Assembly: GCA_035378985.1 (NCBI GenBank) | Contig: DAOSUR010000005.1 | Location: forward strand, 1 to 64,000 | DNA length: 64,000 bases | DNA from: Anaerohalosphaeraceae bacterium | GTDB lineage: Bacteria; Planctomycetota; Phycisphaerae; Sedimentisphaerales; Anaerohalosphaeraceae | Direction of reading: 5' to 3' | Shown: in pieces, positions 44,128 through 53,597 of the stretch | Numbering within the stretch: the stretch's first letter is position 1 | Layout: each line of letters starts with the position of its first letter | The notes under the pieces: generated by a model | Databases searched by the model: none | Seen by the model: the letters and a program-made list of their open reading frames with translations, nothing else | Told to the model about the DNA's origin: nothing | Translations under genes and position numbers: made by a program

Positions 44128-45108
44128 ATGAAGCTCATTATACAAATCCCCTGCTATAACGAAGAAGCCACGCTGCCGCAAGTTCTTGCCGACCTGCCCC
44201 GGCAAATTGACGGCATCGACATCATTGAATACCTCCTCATCGATGACGGCAGTACCGACCGTACCGTTGAAACCGCCCGCCGCCTGGGTGTTCATCATAT
44301 CCTCCCGCTCGGCACAAACCGGGGTCTGGCCTTCGCTTTTCTGAGGGGGCTTCACTATGCTGTCCAGCTCGGCGCCGATATCATCGTCAACACCGACGGT
44401 GACAATCAGTACGACGGCCGCTGTATTCCAGACCTCATACGTCCGATTCTCGAAGGCCGGCTTGACATCGTTATCGGGGCCCGTCCCATTAAAACCATCG
44501 AACACTTCTCCTGGTCCAAGAAAAAACTCCAGCAGCTCGGCAGTCGGGTCGTTCGCCAGTTTTCCGGTACGGACATTCCGGACACCACCAGCGGTTTTCG
44601 CGCCTACAGCGCCGAGGCCGCAATGAAGCTGCACGTCTTTAACCGCTACACCTACACGCTCGAAACCATTATTCAGGCGGGACATATGGACCTGCGGATC
44701 GGTTCGGTACCCATCCGCGTCAACCCCCAGACGCGCCCTTCGCGGCTGATTTCTTCAACCCCGGCCTACATCGCCCGCTCCGCATCCATCATTCTGCGCT
44801 CCTATATCACCTACAAACCCTTGTGGACATTTTTCTATGTGTCCATTGTTCCGGGCACACTTGGCCTGGCCCTGTGCATTCGGTATCTGTATTTCTTCTT
44901 CACCGGCAGCGGGCGAGGACACCTGCAGTCCCTCCTGCTGGCGGCCATCCTCCTGATTCTCACCTTCCTCCTGTGGGTTCTCGGCATCCTGGCCGACCTC
45001 ATCAGCGTCAACCGAAAACTGATTCAGGAACAGCTGTACCTGTCTCGAAATCAGGAAAGAACCGGCCGCCGGATGGATTGCTCCGACACTCCAAAAACAA
45101 CCGGATAA
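44128..45108 (+). CDS. GT2-family glycosyltransferase (polyprenyl-phosphate sugar type)
   Basis: 326 residues; AGGA upstream. GT-A fold: IQIPCYNEEATLPQVL at the start, LLIDDGSTDRT, and the DxD-type NTDGDNQYD at about 90-98. RPIKTIEHFSWSKKKLQQLGSRVV and DTTSGFRAYSAEAA fit the DPM1/GtrB-like group. Two membrane helices are at about 233-295. It probably loads a sugar on polyprenyl phosphate or extends the surface polymer. Last gene of the mgtE-mtnA-DUF354-wecB-flippase run. Confidence 0.85.
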   Translation: MKLIIQIPCYNEEATLPQVLADLPRQIDGIDIIEYLLIDDGSTDRTVETARRLGVHHILPLGTNRGLAFAFLRGLHYAVQLGADIIVNTDGDNQYDGRCIPDLIRPILEGRLDIVIGARPIKTIEHFSWSKKKLQQLGSRVVRQFSGTDIPDTTSGFRAYSAEAAMKLHVFNRYTYTLETIIQAGHMDLRIGSVPIRVNPQTRPSRLISSTPAYIARSASIILRSYITYKPLWTFFYVSIVPGTLGLALCIRYLYFFFTGSGRGHLQSLLLAAILLILTFLLWVLGILADLISVNRKLIQEQLYLSRNQERTGRRMDCSDTPKTTG

Positions 45109-45130
45109 CGATAAGCCCCAAAAAATTCCC

Positions 45131-45159
45131 TTGAAAAACATCCGCTTTTCCCTTATCAA
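45131..45159 (+). promoter_or_regulatory. Possible promoter of the outer-membrane protein gene
   Basis: TTGAAA (45131-45136), 17 bases, then TATCAA (45154-45159). Just downstream lie the palindrome TGCATCGATGCA (45163-45174) and a tandem direct repeat GATTTATGTTC/GATTTATGAAC (45176-45197), which could be a regulator site. Confidence 0.45.
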
Positions 45160-45223
45160 ACCTGCATCGATGCAAGATTTATGTTCGATTTATGAACAAC
45201 AACTTTGAGACAAGGAGAACGAA

Positions 45224-46078
45224 ATGAAAAAGATGATTGCAGCAGGATTGATTTGGGGCCTACTGGGAACCTGTGTCTTGGCATCGGGTTTTATCGGAAC
45301 ACCGACGGCCGGACTGGACAAAGGCCAATGGAGCGCCGGCTATGAATACGCCTATTCCGAGCAGGAGCTGGAGAAAACCGAAGTCCCGGGAACACAGTTT
45401 ACGCTGAACGCCGACAGGGAAATTGTCGGCAGCAGCAGAGATGGATATACCCTCAAAATCGACGAATTAAAAATCCATCGGCACTACATCTCCTTCGGAT
45501 ACGGCATTGACTCCTGGTGGGAAATCACCGCCGCTATTGGTGCCGCCGACCTCAAAATGGACACAAACGCCCCCTTTGGCCGGCCCATTTCCAATCTCGA
45601 TACGGATTATGCCTGGGGGCTTGGAACAAAATTCACCTTCTTCAAACAGGATAAAATCGACTGGGGTTTGGCCGCCAAATGGAACTGGATTGATAATCAG
45701 GCGGACACGAGCAGCACAGCAGACCTCGGCGGAGGAACCATTGTAAGAAATAAACTCAAAACAATGGTGGAATACTGGGATTTGGTGATTGCTCTGGGGC
45801 CGACAATCAATATGGGCGGCTGGAAGCTGTACGGCGGCCCCTTCTACTACTATCTGGACGGCGATATCAAAAACCATTTAACAACTTCGAATTATACCGG
45901 CGGCACTTACAGCGGCGGAAGTCTGCTCAAGGAATCCGGCGAACTCAAAGCCGAAGACAACTGGGGCGGATATATCGGGGCCCAGTTTGAGCTGATGAAA
46001 AATTGGGATACCAACGTCGAACTGTCCGCCACACCGGAGGGCTGGGGAGTCGGAGCCGCACTCAAGATAAAATTCTAA
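45224..46078 (+). CDS. Outer-membrane beta-barrel-like protein
   Basis: 284 residues, AGGAG upstream of the ATG. Signal peptide at about 1-20. The mature part is rich in Gly, Trp, Tyr with alternating polar/non-polar strands (SAGYEYAYSEQEL, YISFGYGID, WGLGTKFTF, KLYGGPFYYYLD) and ends in Phe after a strand, as outer-membrane barrels do. No Pfam family is recognisable by eye. It could be a porin-like or surface protein for nutrients released by the secreted hydrolases. A strong terminator follows. Family-level assignment is by pattern only. Confidence 0.6.
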   Translation: MKKMIAAGLIWGLLGTCVLASGFIGTPTAGLDKGQWSAGYEYAYSEQELEKTEVPGTQFTLNADREIVGSSRDGYTLKIDELKIHRHYISFGYGIDSWWEITAAIGAADLKMDTNAPFGRPISNLDTDYAWGLGTKFTFFKQDKIDWGLAAKWNWIDNQADTSSTADLGGGTIVRNKLKTMVEYWDLVIALGPTINMGGWKLYGGPFYYYLDGDIKNHLTTSNYTGGTYSGGSLLKESGELKAEDNWGGYIGAQFELMKNWDTNVELSATPEGWGVGAALKIKF

Positions 46079-46104
46079 CCCCATCGAAAACCTAAAGCAT
46101 CCCT

Positions 46105-46138
46105 GAAACCGCGGTTTGCCGCCGCGGTTTCTTTTTTT
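46105..46138 (+). terminator. Rho-independent terminator after outer-membrane protein gene
   Basis: GAAACCGCGG (46105-46114) pairs with CCGCGGTTTC (46122-46131), then seven T. Confidence 0.9.
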
Positions 46139-46173
46139 CTCCGCTCCTTCACAGAAACATCTGTGCAGCAGCC

Positions 46174-47739
46174 CTAACTGATCGTGTCTATGTTGTTATC
46201 CAGATTGAAATAGTCGATTTTTTCCTGAGGATTGGTGCCGTTCAGGTACTCTTCGATGTTGGTATAGCCGTCGCCGTCTGAATCAAGAGAGGCATCAGAG
46301 GGCTCCTTCGGGTTCAGCCCATATTGGGTTTCCCAGTCATCCGTCATCCCATCTTTGTCGGCATCTGCCGGCACCTCGTCAGGTGAGAAAGTATAGTCCG
46401 GGTACCCGCCGACCTGCTGGGGGTCGCTGATAATGCCGTTCTCAAAACTCACCTTGCCGGTTCGCACCATCTCCACCACGCGTTTATCCACAGGGTCGCG
46501 CCGCGGCAGCGTGGCCCCCGCCTTCGCCAGGACTTCCTGATAGGCCTGCAGGGCCGTCTGCTGGTTGACCGGCCATCCCTCAAAAGGCGTGTTAACCCGG
46601 GCCATCTCGAGAGTCCCCGGTCCTTCCATCAGTTTGACTCCCTTCCAGTTGTCCGCCGTTACATCCGGATGCCCTTCGATGAGATTGCCGGCTATATACC
46701 ATTTGCCCGGCCTTTTTCCGGCCGGAGGATACCATCGGCTGTTCTGGAACCGCCGGCCGGGCGAGTACATATCCCGCTGCTCAATCCGGACAATCGTGCT
46801 GACCATATCCTCGAGGGTTGCCGGCCCCGGCTTATAGTAGTTATTGATCACGTTGATCAGCGAGGTCTCATCGCCGCCGTCCATTGTCCGGTGACGCCAG
46901 TTGAAGACGACGTTGTTGCGGAAGTCAAACTCGCCGCCCATGCCGATGGAAGGATTGCGTCCGGTATTGCACGCAAACAGATTGTGATGGAAGGTTGAAT
47001 CCTGCCCGCCCCAGGTGCCGCCGAATTCATGGCCCGGCTTCATCCCTTCGCTGGAAATGCAGTATTGAATCGTCAGATTCTTCACGGACGTTTTGACCAT
47101 TTTGGTCTTTCCGGGATTCTTCGGGTCGGGCTGCTCGACCATCGCGCGGTAAAGCGAAAGGTTTTCGTCTCGTCCCCAGCTGGTCGAACAATGGTCAACA
47201 ATAATATGATGAAGCGGGTTTCCGCCGATGTTGTCCGAACCCTGCCCGCCTGTGGTAATCCCCCGGCGAACCCGCAGATGACGCACAATCACATTGTGGG
47301 TGTTGATATCCAGCGAGGCCCCGGCGAGGCAGATGCCGTCCCCCGGTGCGGTTTGTCCGGCAATCGTGATATCCGGGTGATTGACGGCCAGGTTGGATTG
47401 AAGATGAATGATGCCCGCCACGCGAAAGACCACAATGCGGGGGCCTTTTGTCTCAATCGCCTCCCGCAGACTGCCCGGGCCGCTGTCGGCCAGACTGGTT
47501 ACGAGGAGCACTTTGCCGCCGCGTCCGCCTGTTGCAAACATCCCGCCGCCCCAGGCCCCCGGAAAGGCCGGAATCGCCTCCGGCAGGTCCGGCGGAAGAG
47601 GAGGAATCATCCCCGCCGCAGGCTCCCGGACCTTTGCGTCAGAGGAAGCAGCCTCCTGAGCCGCTGACAGGCCAACAAACAGACACGCCGCCATCCATAC
47701 GGTCCAAAACACTCTTGAGGAGAAATCACGCTTGTTCAC
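46174..47739 (-). CDS. Secreted pectate-lyase-like protein with Ca-binding repeats
   Basis: 521 residues from the GTG at 47739, which has AGGAG six bases upstream; earlier in-frame ATG codons have none. Signal peptide at about 1-28. The beta-helix (about 55-430) opens with AFPGAWGGGMFATGGRGGKV, then LADSGPGSLREAIE, VNHPDITIAGQTAPGDGI, and RHLRVRRG with HIIVDHCSTSWGRDENLSLY, the pattern of bacterial pectate-lyase-like enzymes. The C-terminus has thrombospondin type 3-like DADKDGMTDDWE and DSDGDGYTNIEEY, which bind calcium. It is likely a pectin or rhamnogalacturonan lyase or a binding protein. A pseudopilin gene lies 160 bases upstream on the same strand. Confidence 0.8.
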   Translation of the reverse strand: MNKRDFSSRVFWTVWMAACLFVGLSAAQEAASSDAKVREPAAGMIPPLPPDLPEAIPAFPGAWGGGMFATGGRGGKVLLVTSLADSGPGSLREAIETKGPRIVVFRVAGIIHLQSNLAVNHPDITIAGQTAPGDGICLAGASLDINTHNVIVRHLRVRRGITTGGQGSDNIGGNPLHHIIVDHCSTSWGRDENLSLYRAMVEQPDPKNPGKTKMVKTSVKNLTIQYCISSEGMKPGHEFGGTWGGQDSTFHHNLFACNTGRNPSIGMGGEFDFRNNVVFNWRHRTMDGGDETSLINVINNYYKPGPATLEDMVSTIVRIEQRDMYSPGRRFQNSRWYPPAGKRPGKWYIAGNLIEGHPDVTADNWKGVKLMEGPGTLEMARVNTPFEGWPVNQQTALQAYQEVLAKAGATLPRRDPVDKRVVEMVRTGKVSFENGIISDPQQVGGYPDYTFSPDEVPADADKDGMTDDWETQYGLNPKEPSDASLDSDGDGYTNIEEYLNGTNPQEKIDYFNLDNNIDTIS

Positions 47740-47900
47740 AGTCCGCTCCTGATTTGAATGTATCGTTTGAGAGAGGTTATCCAATCGCCGGGAACAAAAC
47801 ACCCGCCGCCTGCTGCAAAAAAGGAATCAGTTGCGGCGGTGATTTTTCGGGCAGCGAGAAGCCAGCCGCTTCTTTGCACTTTGCACGTCAATCGGTTTTC

Positions 47901-48761
47901 TTACTTGCGGGTAGGACTCTGAATGGCCCAGCCGCGCCCCATATATTGCGTATCATTGTTCTGACCGGGTGTGCGGAAAGGAGCAAAAGCCGTGTTCAGT
48001 GCGTTGCCGCCAAAACCATAATCCGTAATAGAGGGATTGCTGAAGTAAAAATCGAGTCGGGCCTTTGTGTCCGAATCCTGCCATACGTGTATTTCCGCAT
48101 GCCCGTCACAAAAACCAATAATCCCGCTGTTGCCGTGATTGATGGAAATCGGGTCCCGCCAATACCATTCTCTAAACTCGTTGAAAGAGTCCCAGGGGGT
48201 ATAAAACTCCCAGGCACCGAAGTTAAAATTCCTGCCTTCGCCCTCTTCCACAAAGTTATACCGGGTCGCAGGAGAAGTGATTTGATGGAATCGGGTTATG
48301 CCGCTGCCCAAGGCCGATGGGATCGCATAGGAACGAAAAATTGTTGTTCCGTCATACTTGCTTTTCCGATATGTATCTCCCGGGCAGTGATAGGTGTCAA
48401 AATTATCCACCCCGTATTCATACATCTTGCCTTTGGCAATTCCCCTCTTTTCATCGTCATCCGTAACCGGCGGATTGGTCGAAGTAGGCAAACAGGGAGT
48501 CCCGTCTTCCCGGATGGGATGTCTGACCCACGGAGCTTGTGCATCGGACGCCGTCGGACTTGCAGCCATAAATCTGCCGTCATTTTCTCCCTGGTACGAA
48601 TACCACGCCAAGGTAAGATTTTTGACATTGGTCAGACACACTGCCGTAGCCGCCTTTCTCTTGGCCATCTTCACCGCAGGGACAATGATAGAAAGCAGCA
48701 AAGAGATGATTGCGATGACCACCAGCAGCTCAATTAACGTAAATCCTTTTTTTCTGGTCAT
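47901..48761 (-). CDS. Type II secretion pseudopilin-like protein
   Basis: 286 residues, GAAGGGA upstream of the ATG. Prepilin leader KKGFTLIELLVVIAIISLLLSIIVPAVKMAK. The C-terminal GNSGIIGFCDGHAEIHVWQDSDT carries the H/N-x9-DGH motif of the planctomycete family. Third orphan pseudopilin gene. It is followed by the pectate-lyase-like gene and preceded by the LamG genes, all minus-strand, so it may belong to that secretion-related group, though no shared operon is proven. Confidence 0.82.
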   Translation of the reverse strand: MTRKKGFTLIELLVVIAIISLLLSIIVPAVKMAKRKAATAVCLTNVKNLTLAWYSYQGENDGRFMAASPTASDAQAPWVRHPIREDGTPCLPTSTNPPVTDDDEKRGIAKGKMYEYGVDNFDTYHCPGDTYRKSKYDGTTIFRSYAIPSALGSGITRFHQITSPATRYNFVEEGEGRNFNFGAWEFYTPWDSFNEFREWYWRDPISINHGNSGIIGFCDGHAEIHVWQDSDTKARLDFYFSNPSITDYGFGGNALNTAFAPFRTPGQNNDTQYMGRGWAIQSPTRK

Positions 48762-48990
48762 TTATGTGTCCCTTCAATTTTTCACATTCAGGGGCAAAAA
48801 GCCATCCTATTTGGTATTGTCGAATATTCCCGCTTATCTCACAAGGCAATTTTGCGCCCTAAAAAAGACAATTCCGCGCAAAACCCCACATTCTTTTCAA
48901 GTAATTGTCAACCCAACAACCATGCTTTTCGACAGTTGCCGCCGGGAGAGCCCCAAAAAAGCTCTCCCGGCAGCAAAAAATTCACCGTCC

Positions 48991-51087
48991 CTATTCAGGG
49001 AAAATCCGATAGTCCATCATCCACCTTGCGGCAATTTCCGCAAAATCGGGCAGGTCTACCTTGCAGTTCCGATTGAAGTCCCAGTCATACAAATCATAAA
49101 TCTCCAAATCGCAAACCGATTCCACACCTGTAACCCGATTGTATTCCTCGGCAATCTCCTGTTTGTTCAGAGCATAGTTGTAGATTTTCAGCTCATCGAT
49201 TCGAGCATTCAGGTACGGAACGGTTGCGCCGACGGCCTTACCGATGTAATTGTAAGTCTTTGTGAAATTGATCGGGCTTTGGAGAGGCAGTCCCTGCGGC
49301 GCCTCATTTTCCGTCCCGCATTCACCGTTCAGATAAATGCGTCCATACCCGTTCTCAACTGTAACCACCATATAGTACCACTTTTCGGGTACAATTTCCG
49401 CTTCGACATCAAGTTCCTGGTTGTGCCGCTCGGGCTGGCCGTCCCCGTTTTCATCCGGTGTGTACCAGTTCCACTCGCTGCGTGCCACATCCCATCCGCC
49501 CTGGCGGGGGTCATTCTGACGATACAGCATGGTCAGGAAAAACGCCTCGGTTGCTTCTTTTCCGAAATCCCAGACCCGGTTCCAGCGGTCTCGGTCAATT
49601 GTGTTCACCAGGGTTGTCGGACGAACCCAGCAGGCAATGGTAATATCTTCATAATGGGCCACCGTCGTATCGGCAATCTGTGCCCACTCGAGCGTCGCTC
49701 CGGCAGGATTTTCCAGCAACAGATGATTGCCTGCGATGGCATCGTAATCCGACAGACCGGCTCCGCCCATCAGCTGCATATCCTTGCCGCTGACGACATC
49801 CGGCGTAAAAAGATTGCTCCCCACGGTATATGTGGTCTCAAACGGATAATAGGATTTTAGTTCTCCTACCATCAGTCTGCCGCTGGAAAGACTCTGTGCC
49901 GTAAGACCGGTCGATGTCTGTGTTCCGATACAATAGTAATATCCCGCATCCGCCGCCTCGGTACTCAGAATCGTCAGGGTATTCGTATTCACTCCCTGAT
50001 ATTTTGTCCCATTCGACAGGGCCCCAACTCCCTCTTTGTACCATTGGTACGTATCGGCCTTCATCGCCGTCGTCAGCCCAAAGACCGCATCTTTTCCGGC
50101 ACGAGCCACCAACCGGGCCGGTGTAACATCCCCAAGATAAGGCCCCTGCTGAATCGTTTTGAAACTCCAGATCGGGCTGGCATATTTCAGATTCAGATTG
50201 AGGCCGTTGGGTTCATAAGCAAGGACCCGCCAGTAATAGTTTGTGCTCCACGCAAGGTCCTGAGGATACTCAGTTTCCAGCGTAACTGTGTACTGGCCCG
50301 GCGAAACGGGCTTTTTATTCACAATCGTATGCGCTTCCGTCAGGTTCGGATCCGGAGCAAACAATACATCCACTTTCACAATACTCTCGTCCCCTACGGT
50401 AAAAACCAGGTCGTTTTCAGCCGACGTCCGCTCCGTAGCGATAAACTGAGCCCCGTTTTTCGGGAAGGAAATCACAACACCGGGCAGCCCCACAATCTGA
50501 ACATTATCAATCACCATTGCATCTTCGGTGTTATCGTCATCGTCCCCTTCGTTGGCAAAACGCAGAAACAGCTCCCCGGTTGCGGTACCGATATAATTCA
50601 GGGTTACCGAATCAGTTATCGCCTGGCCCGGATTGACGGCAGGATAGGAAACTGTCACGGAATCAATCAGCGTAACCCCCTGGGCTCCGTCAATGTCCGA
50701 CGAATCCGGCCCATCAGAGCCGACGAAAGTTCCGTCTGATTCATAAATTGAAATCCGAAGAACCAGGTCTCTCGGCTCCGTCAGATTCGTCGGTCGGCCG
50801 ACCTGATACTGAATCTGGACAGCCGCCTGCCCCGATGTGTTAAGCCCGAGACTCTGATAGGCCCAGCAGTCATCCGTGTCAAAGCCCATGTACTGCGTGC
50901 CGGTGGGGCTGTTCAGCAATCTCAGATATGTCTGGCCCGCCGCCCCGCCCGTGCCCACCGTATAGTCAAACCAGCCCGGAACATCCTCACGGACCCCGTA
51001 TGCTTCAAAATCGCCGTTGGTAATCGACAGAGCAAAACCCGTCGACGCCAAGATGAAACAGATCAAAACGCAGGAAAAACGTTTCAT
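48991..51087 (-). CDS. Secreted Ig/LamG protein with dockerin-like tail
   Basis: 698 residues, signal peptide at about 1-19. After ITNGDFEA (an N-terminal beta-sandwich of the DUF642 or choice-of-anchor type), an Ig-like domain (about 320-405) has DTYQWYKEGVG, DAGYYYCIG; a LamG/concanavalin-like domain (about 410-660) has YYPFETTYTVG, CWVRP and RIYLNGE, IDELKIYNYAL. The tail FNRNCKVDLPDFAEIAARWM is dockerin-like. It probably binds carbohydrate on the surface; no catalytic domain is visible. Close paralogue of the next gene upstream, 39 bases away. A GC-rich hairpin (48941-48971) lies just past the stop. Confidence 0.78.
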   Translation of the reverse strand: MKRFSCVLICFILASTGFALSITNGDFEAYGVREDVPGWFDYTVGTGGAAGQTYLRLLNSPTGTQYMGFDTDDCWAYQSLGLNTSGQAAVQIQYQVGRPTNLTEPRDLVLRISIYESDGTFVGSDGPDSSDIDGAQGVTLIDSVTVSYPAVNPGQAITDSVTLNYIGTATGELFLRFANEGDDDDNTEDAMVIDNVQIVGLPGVVISFPKNGAQFIATERTSAENDLVFTVGDESIVKVDVLFAPDPNLTEAHTIVNKKPVSPGQYTVTLETEYPQDLAWSTNYYWRVLAYEPNGLNLNLKYASPIWSFKTIQQGPYLGDVTPARLVARAGKDAVFGLTTAMKADTYQWYKEGVGALSNGTKYQGVNTNTLTILSTEAADAGYYYCIGTQTSTGLTAQSLSSGRLMVGELKSYYPFETTYTVGSNLFTPDVVSGKDMQLMGGAGLSDYDAIAGNHLLLENPAGATLEWAQIADTTVAHYEDITIACWVRPTTLVNTIDRDRWNRVWDFGKEATEAFFLTMLYRQNDPRQGGWDVARSEWNWYTPDENGDGQPERHNQELDVEAEIVPEKWYYMVVTVENGYGRIYLNGECGTENEAPQGLPLQSPINFTKTYNYIGKAVGATVPYLNARIDELKIYNYALNKQEIAEEYNRVTGVESVCDLEIYDLYDWDFNRNCKVDLPDFAEIAARWMMDYRIFPE

Positions 51088-51126
51088 TGTTCTATCCTTT
51101 CCGTTTATTTGCCTCTTGGATAGTGC

Positions 51127-53247
51127 TTAGTCAAAATACACCAGGTAATTGTCCAGCCATCTTTCCGCAATCTCCGCAAGGTCGGCAAGATCAATCCGAC
51201 AGTTGCTGTTGTAGTCCCAGTCGGCCAAATCATAGCTTTCCATATCGCAGATAGATTCCACATCCGTGCGAACCGCCATGTATTCCCGGGCAATTTCCTC
51301 GGCGGTCTTGGCATAGTTATAAATCTTCAACTCATCAATCAGACCGTTGAAGTTCGGAGGAGTTCCCGTCTGGTCAATGGCCTTGCCGATGTAGTTGTAC
51401 ATTTTGGAAATCTCATTCGGATGATACAATCCCTCGCCCCCGCCGTATTGACCGTTGATATAGATTTTGCCCAGGGTCGCCGTTTGCCCATCCTGCCCAA
51501 TCCCGTCAGCTACCGTCAGCACAACATACAGCCATTTTGTGCCGTATCCGATATCTCCGGTTGCCGCCGTGTCCCGGCTGCTGTTGTTCAGTTTCATCTC
51601 ACAGTATGCCTGATTGGTATTCCGCAGCAGGGTCAGGAAGAAGTAATTCTGCGAATCCTGACCAAAGTCAAATATCCGGGCGTTTCGTTCATAATCAAGG
51701 TCCAAAAGCTCCGGCTTAACCCAGCAGCTGATAGTAAGCTCCGGATAATGAACCACCGTATTATCGGAAATCTCCGCATACTGCGTATGCGTGACATTTC
51801 TCGGATTCCGCAGGGCCAAATATCCGCCGAAGAGGTTGTTCGGGTCGGAAGGACTCACCACTACCGCAGCCCCGCCCACCAGTTTTGCATCCTTGCCGCC
51901 GACGACATCCGGGGTATAAACATTGCTCCCGACGGTATAAGTCGTCTCAAACGGATAGTAGGATTTCAGTTCTTTAATAAACAGCACGCCGGGCGCCAAG
52001 GTTGAAGAGGTCAGACCGGTGGCTGTTTCTCTTCCGACACAATAGTAGGTGCCTTCATCTGCCCGCTGCACATTGAAAATCGTCAGCGAATTGGAATCAG
52101 CGCCGCTGTACTTGGAACCGTTTACAAGCGGATTCGGATTGCCCTGCTTATACCACTGGAAGGTATCTGCACTCACACTGAACGGCACGGTAAAGACCGC
52201 ACTGTCTCCGGGCCAAACGCCGAGTACGTCCGGACTGACGGCTGTCAGATAAGGCCCCTGCTGAATGGTCTTGAAACTCGAAATGTGCCCTGTGTACTTC
52301 AGCGTACGCCCGCCCATTCCGTCGGACTTATAAGCCAGAACCTTCCAATAGTAGTTTGTCTCCCAGTTCAGGTCCTGTGCCAGTTCGCTTTCCAGTGTTA
52401 TCGTGTTAAGCCCCATCGAAACCGGCATGTTTTGAACAATCTTATACTGCGGTTTTGTGCTCAGATTCGGGTCATTTTCCGGGCCGAACAGAACATCCAC
52501 GGAGGTGACCTCCGGGTCCACAATTTCAAAAACCAAATCATTCCCCGACTCCGTTCGCCAGACCGGAATATATAAAGCCCCCTCCTGAGGAGCTTTATTC
52601 ACCACCGATGACGGAGAAAGGGTGATATTGTCTATCTGCACATACGGAATAAGGGACCCAACTTTGTAGTTGTTAAACCGGAGGAACAGTTCCCTGCCGA
52701 CGACCGTGCTCCTTAAATCAATCTGGAACCGTTCATGATACACAACCCCCGCAGCGGTTGTCCGGACAATCGTGCCCCGGCCGATTTCCCGAATTCCGGG
52801 TTTTCCGTAAATCTCACCTGCCTGTCCTTCCCACTCACTGGGCACAAAAGTCCCATCGGATTCCAGAATCATCACCGTTACGCCCATCGGTCCGCCGACC
52901 CGGTTCGGAGCCAGTCCCCAATCCAACTCCACTTCGACCACCGGCGGATTCCCATCATAGAAGCCGATACTCTGGTAAACATAGGTGTGATTGCCGCCGT
53001 CTTCATTCGTATTGGCTTCTTTTCCCATGTACACACATTTGCTACCGAAAATAGAAGAGGAGATTTGACCCAGGAAAAAGGGGCCCTGATCGACAGCAAT
53101 CGAGGGGCCGCCGTAATCATACCAATTCAAAATATCCTTATCGTAAGGAATAGCGTTTTGGGCTTCGAAATCCCCATTTGTAATCGACAACGGAAAAGCC
53201 GTTGACGCGATGCATAAACAGCTCAGGATACAGAAAATTCTTGTCAT
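51127..53247 (-). CDS. Secreted Ig/LamG protein with dockerin-like tail (paralogue)
   Basis: 706 residues, signal peptide at about 1-20, AAAGGA upstream of the ATG. Same architecture as the 48991-51087 protein: ITNGDFEA, Ig-like DTFQWYKQGN, DEGTYYCVG, then the nearly identical LKSYYPFETTYTVGSN before a LamG domain, ending in YNSNCRIDLADLAEIAERWL. The two are a tandem duplication with divergence. Likely co-transcribed, this gene first. Binding target unknown; the surrounding enzymes suggest pectic or hemicellulosic glycans. Confidence 0.78.
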   Translation of the reverse strand: MTRIFCILSCLCIASTAFPLSITNGDFEAQNAIPYDKDILNWYDYGGPSIAVDQGPFFLGQISSSIFGSKCVYMGKEANTNEDGGNHTYVYQSIGFYDGNPPVVEVELDWGLAPNRVGGPMGVTVMILESDGTFVPSEWEGQAGEIYGKPGIREIGRGTIVRTTAAGVVYHERFQIDLRSTVVGRELFLRFNNYKVGSLIPYVQIDNITLSPSSVVNKAPQEGALYIPVWRTESGNDLVFEIVDPEVTSVDVLFGPENDPNLSTKPQYKIVQNMPVSMGLNTITLESELAQDLNWETNYYWKVLAYKSDGMGGRTLKYTGHISSFKTIQQGPYLTAVSPDVLGVWPGDSAVFTVPFSVSADTFQWYKQGNPNPLVNGSKYSGADSNSLTIFNVQRADEGTYYCVGRETATGLTSSTLAPGVLFIKELKSYYPFETTYTVGSNVYTPDVVGGKDAKLVGGAAVVVSPSDPNNLFGGYLALRNPRNVTHTQYAEISDNTVVHYPELTISCWVKPELLDLDYERNARIFDFGQDSQNYFFLTLLRNTNQAYCEMKLNNSSRDTAATGDIGYGTKWLYVVLTVADGIGQDGQTATLGKIYINGQYGGGEGLYHPNEISKMYNYIGKAIDQTGTPPNFNGLIDELKIYNYAKTAEEIAREYMAVRTDVESICDMESYDLADWDYNSNCRIDLADLAEIAERWLDNYLVYFD

Positions 53248-53597
53248 TTTTCCATCCTTTCAATGATTCTTACCCTGTTCAGCGACGCTTGTTCCCGCCT
53301 CAATTCTCGAATACAAAAAACTATGATGACAACCGCTTTCATTCCATGACAGACAAACTCACTGATTCAGCAAAGCGGGAACCTTCTTTGGACGTCCTGG
53401 CAACGAAATCGCAAAAAACTGGAAAGCTGACTCACTTCGGTCCCGCCGAACACACCCGGCAAAAACCTTCTCCAGCAGACTTGGCTCTGCCTTATTTTAA
53501 AGAACCCCTCCCTCTCCTCACACCACAACAGCGGCAAGGACGATTCAGGTACTGCACCCTTTTGTGTGCAGTACCTGAATCTTTTTTGGCTCACACG
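53248..53597. other. Gene-free region with orphan plus-strand terminator
   Basis: 350 bases between the LamG gene start and the PEP-CTERM gene stop, both minus-strand. The left half must hold the promoter of the LamG pair. The right half has a 16-base perfect hairpin followed by six T on the plus strand (53542-53587), with no plus-strand gene upstream. No protein gene is supported. Confidence 0.6.
53542..53587 (+). terminator. Strong hairpin, rho-independent terminator on the plus strand
   Basis: GATTCAGGTACTGCAC (53542-53557) pairs perfectly with GTGCAGTACCTGAATC (53566-53581) around an 8-base loop, followed by TTTTTT on the plus strand. On the minus strand it lies just after the PEP-CTERM gene stop and could also stabilise or end that mRNA, but lacks a U-tract there. 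Confidence 0.75.
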
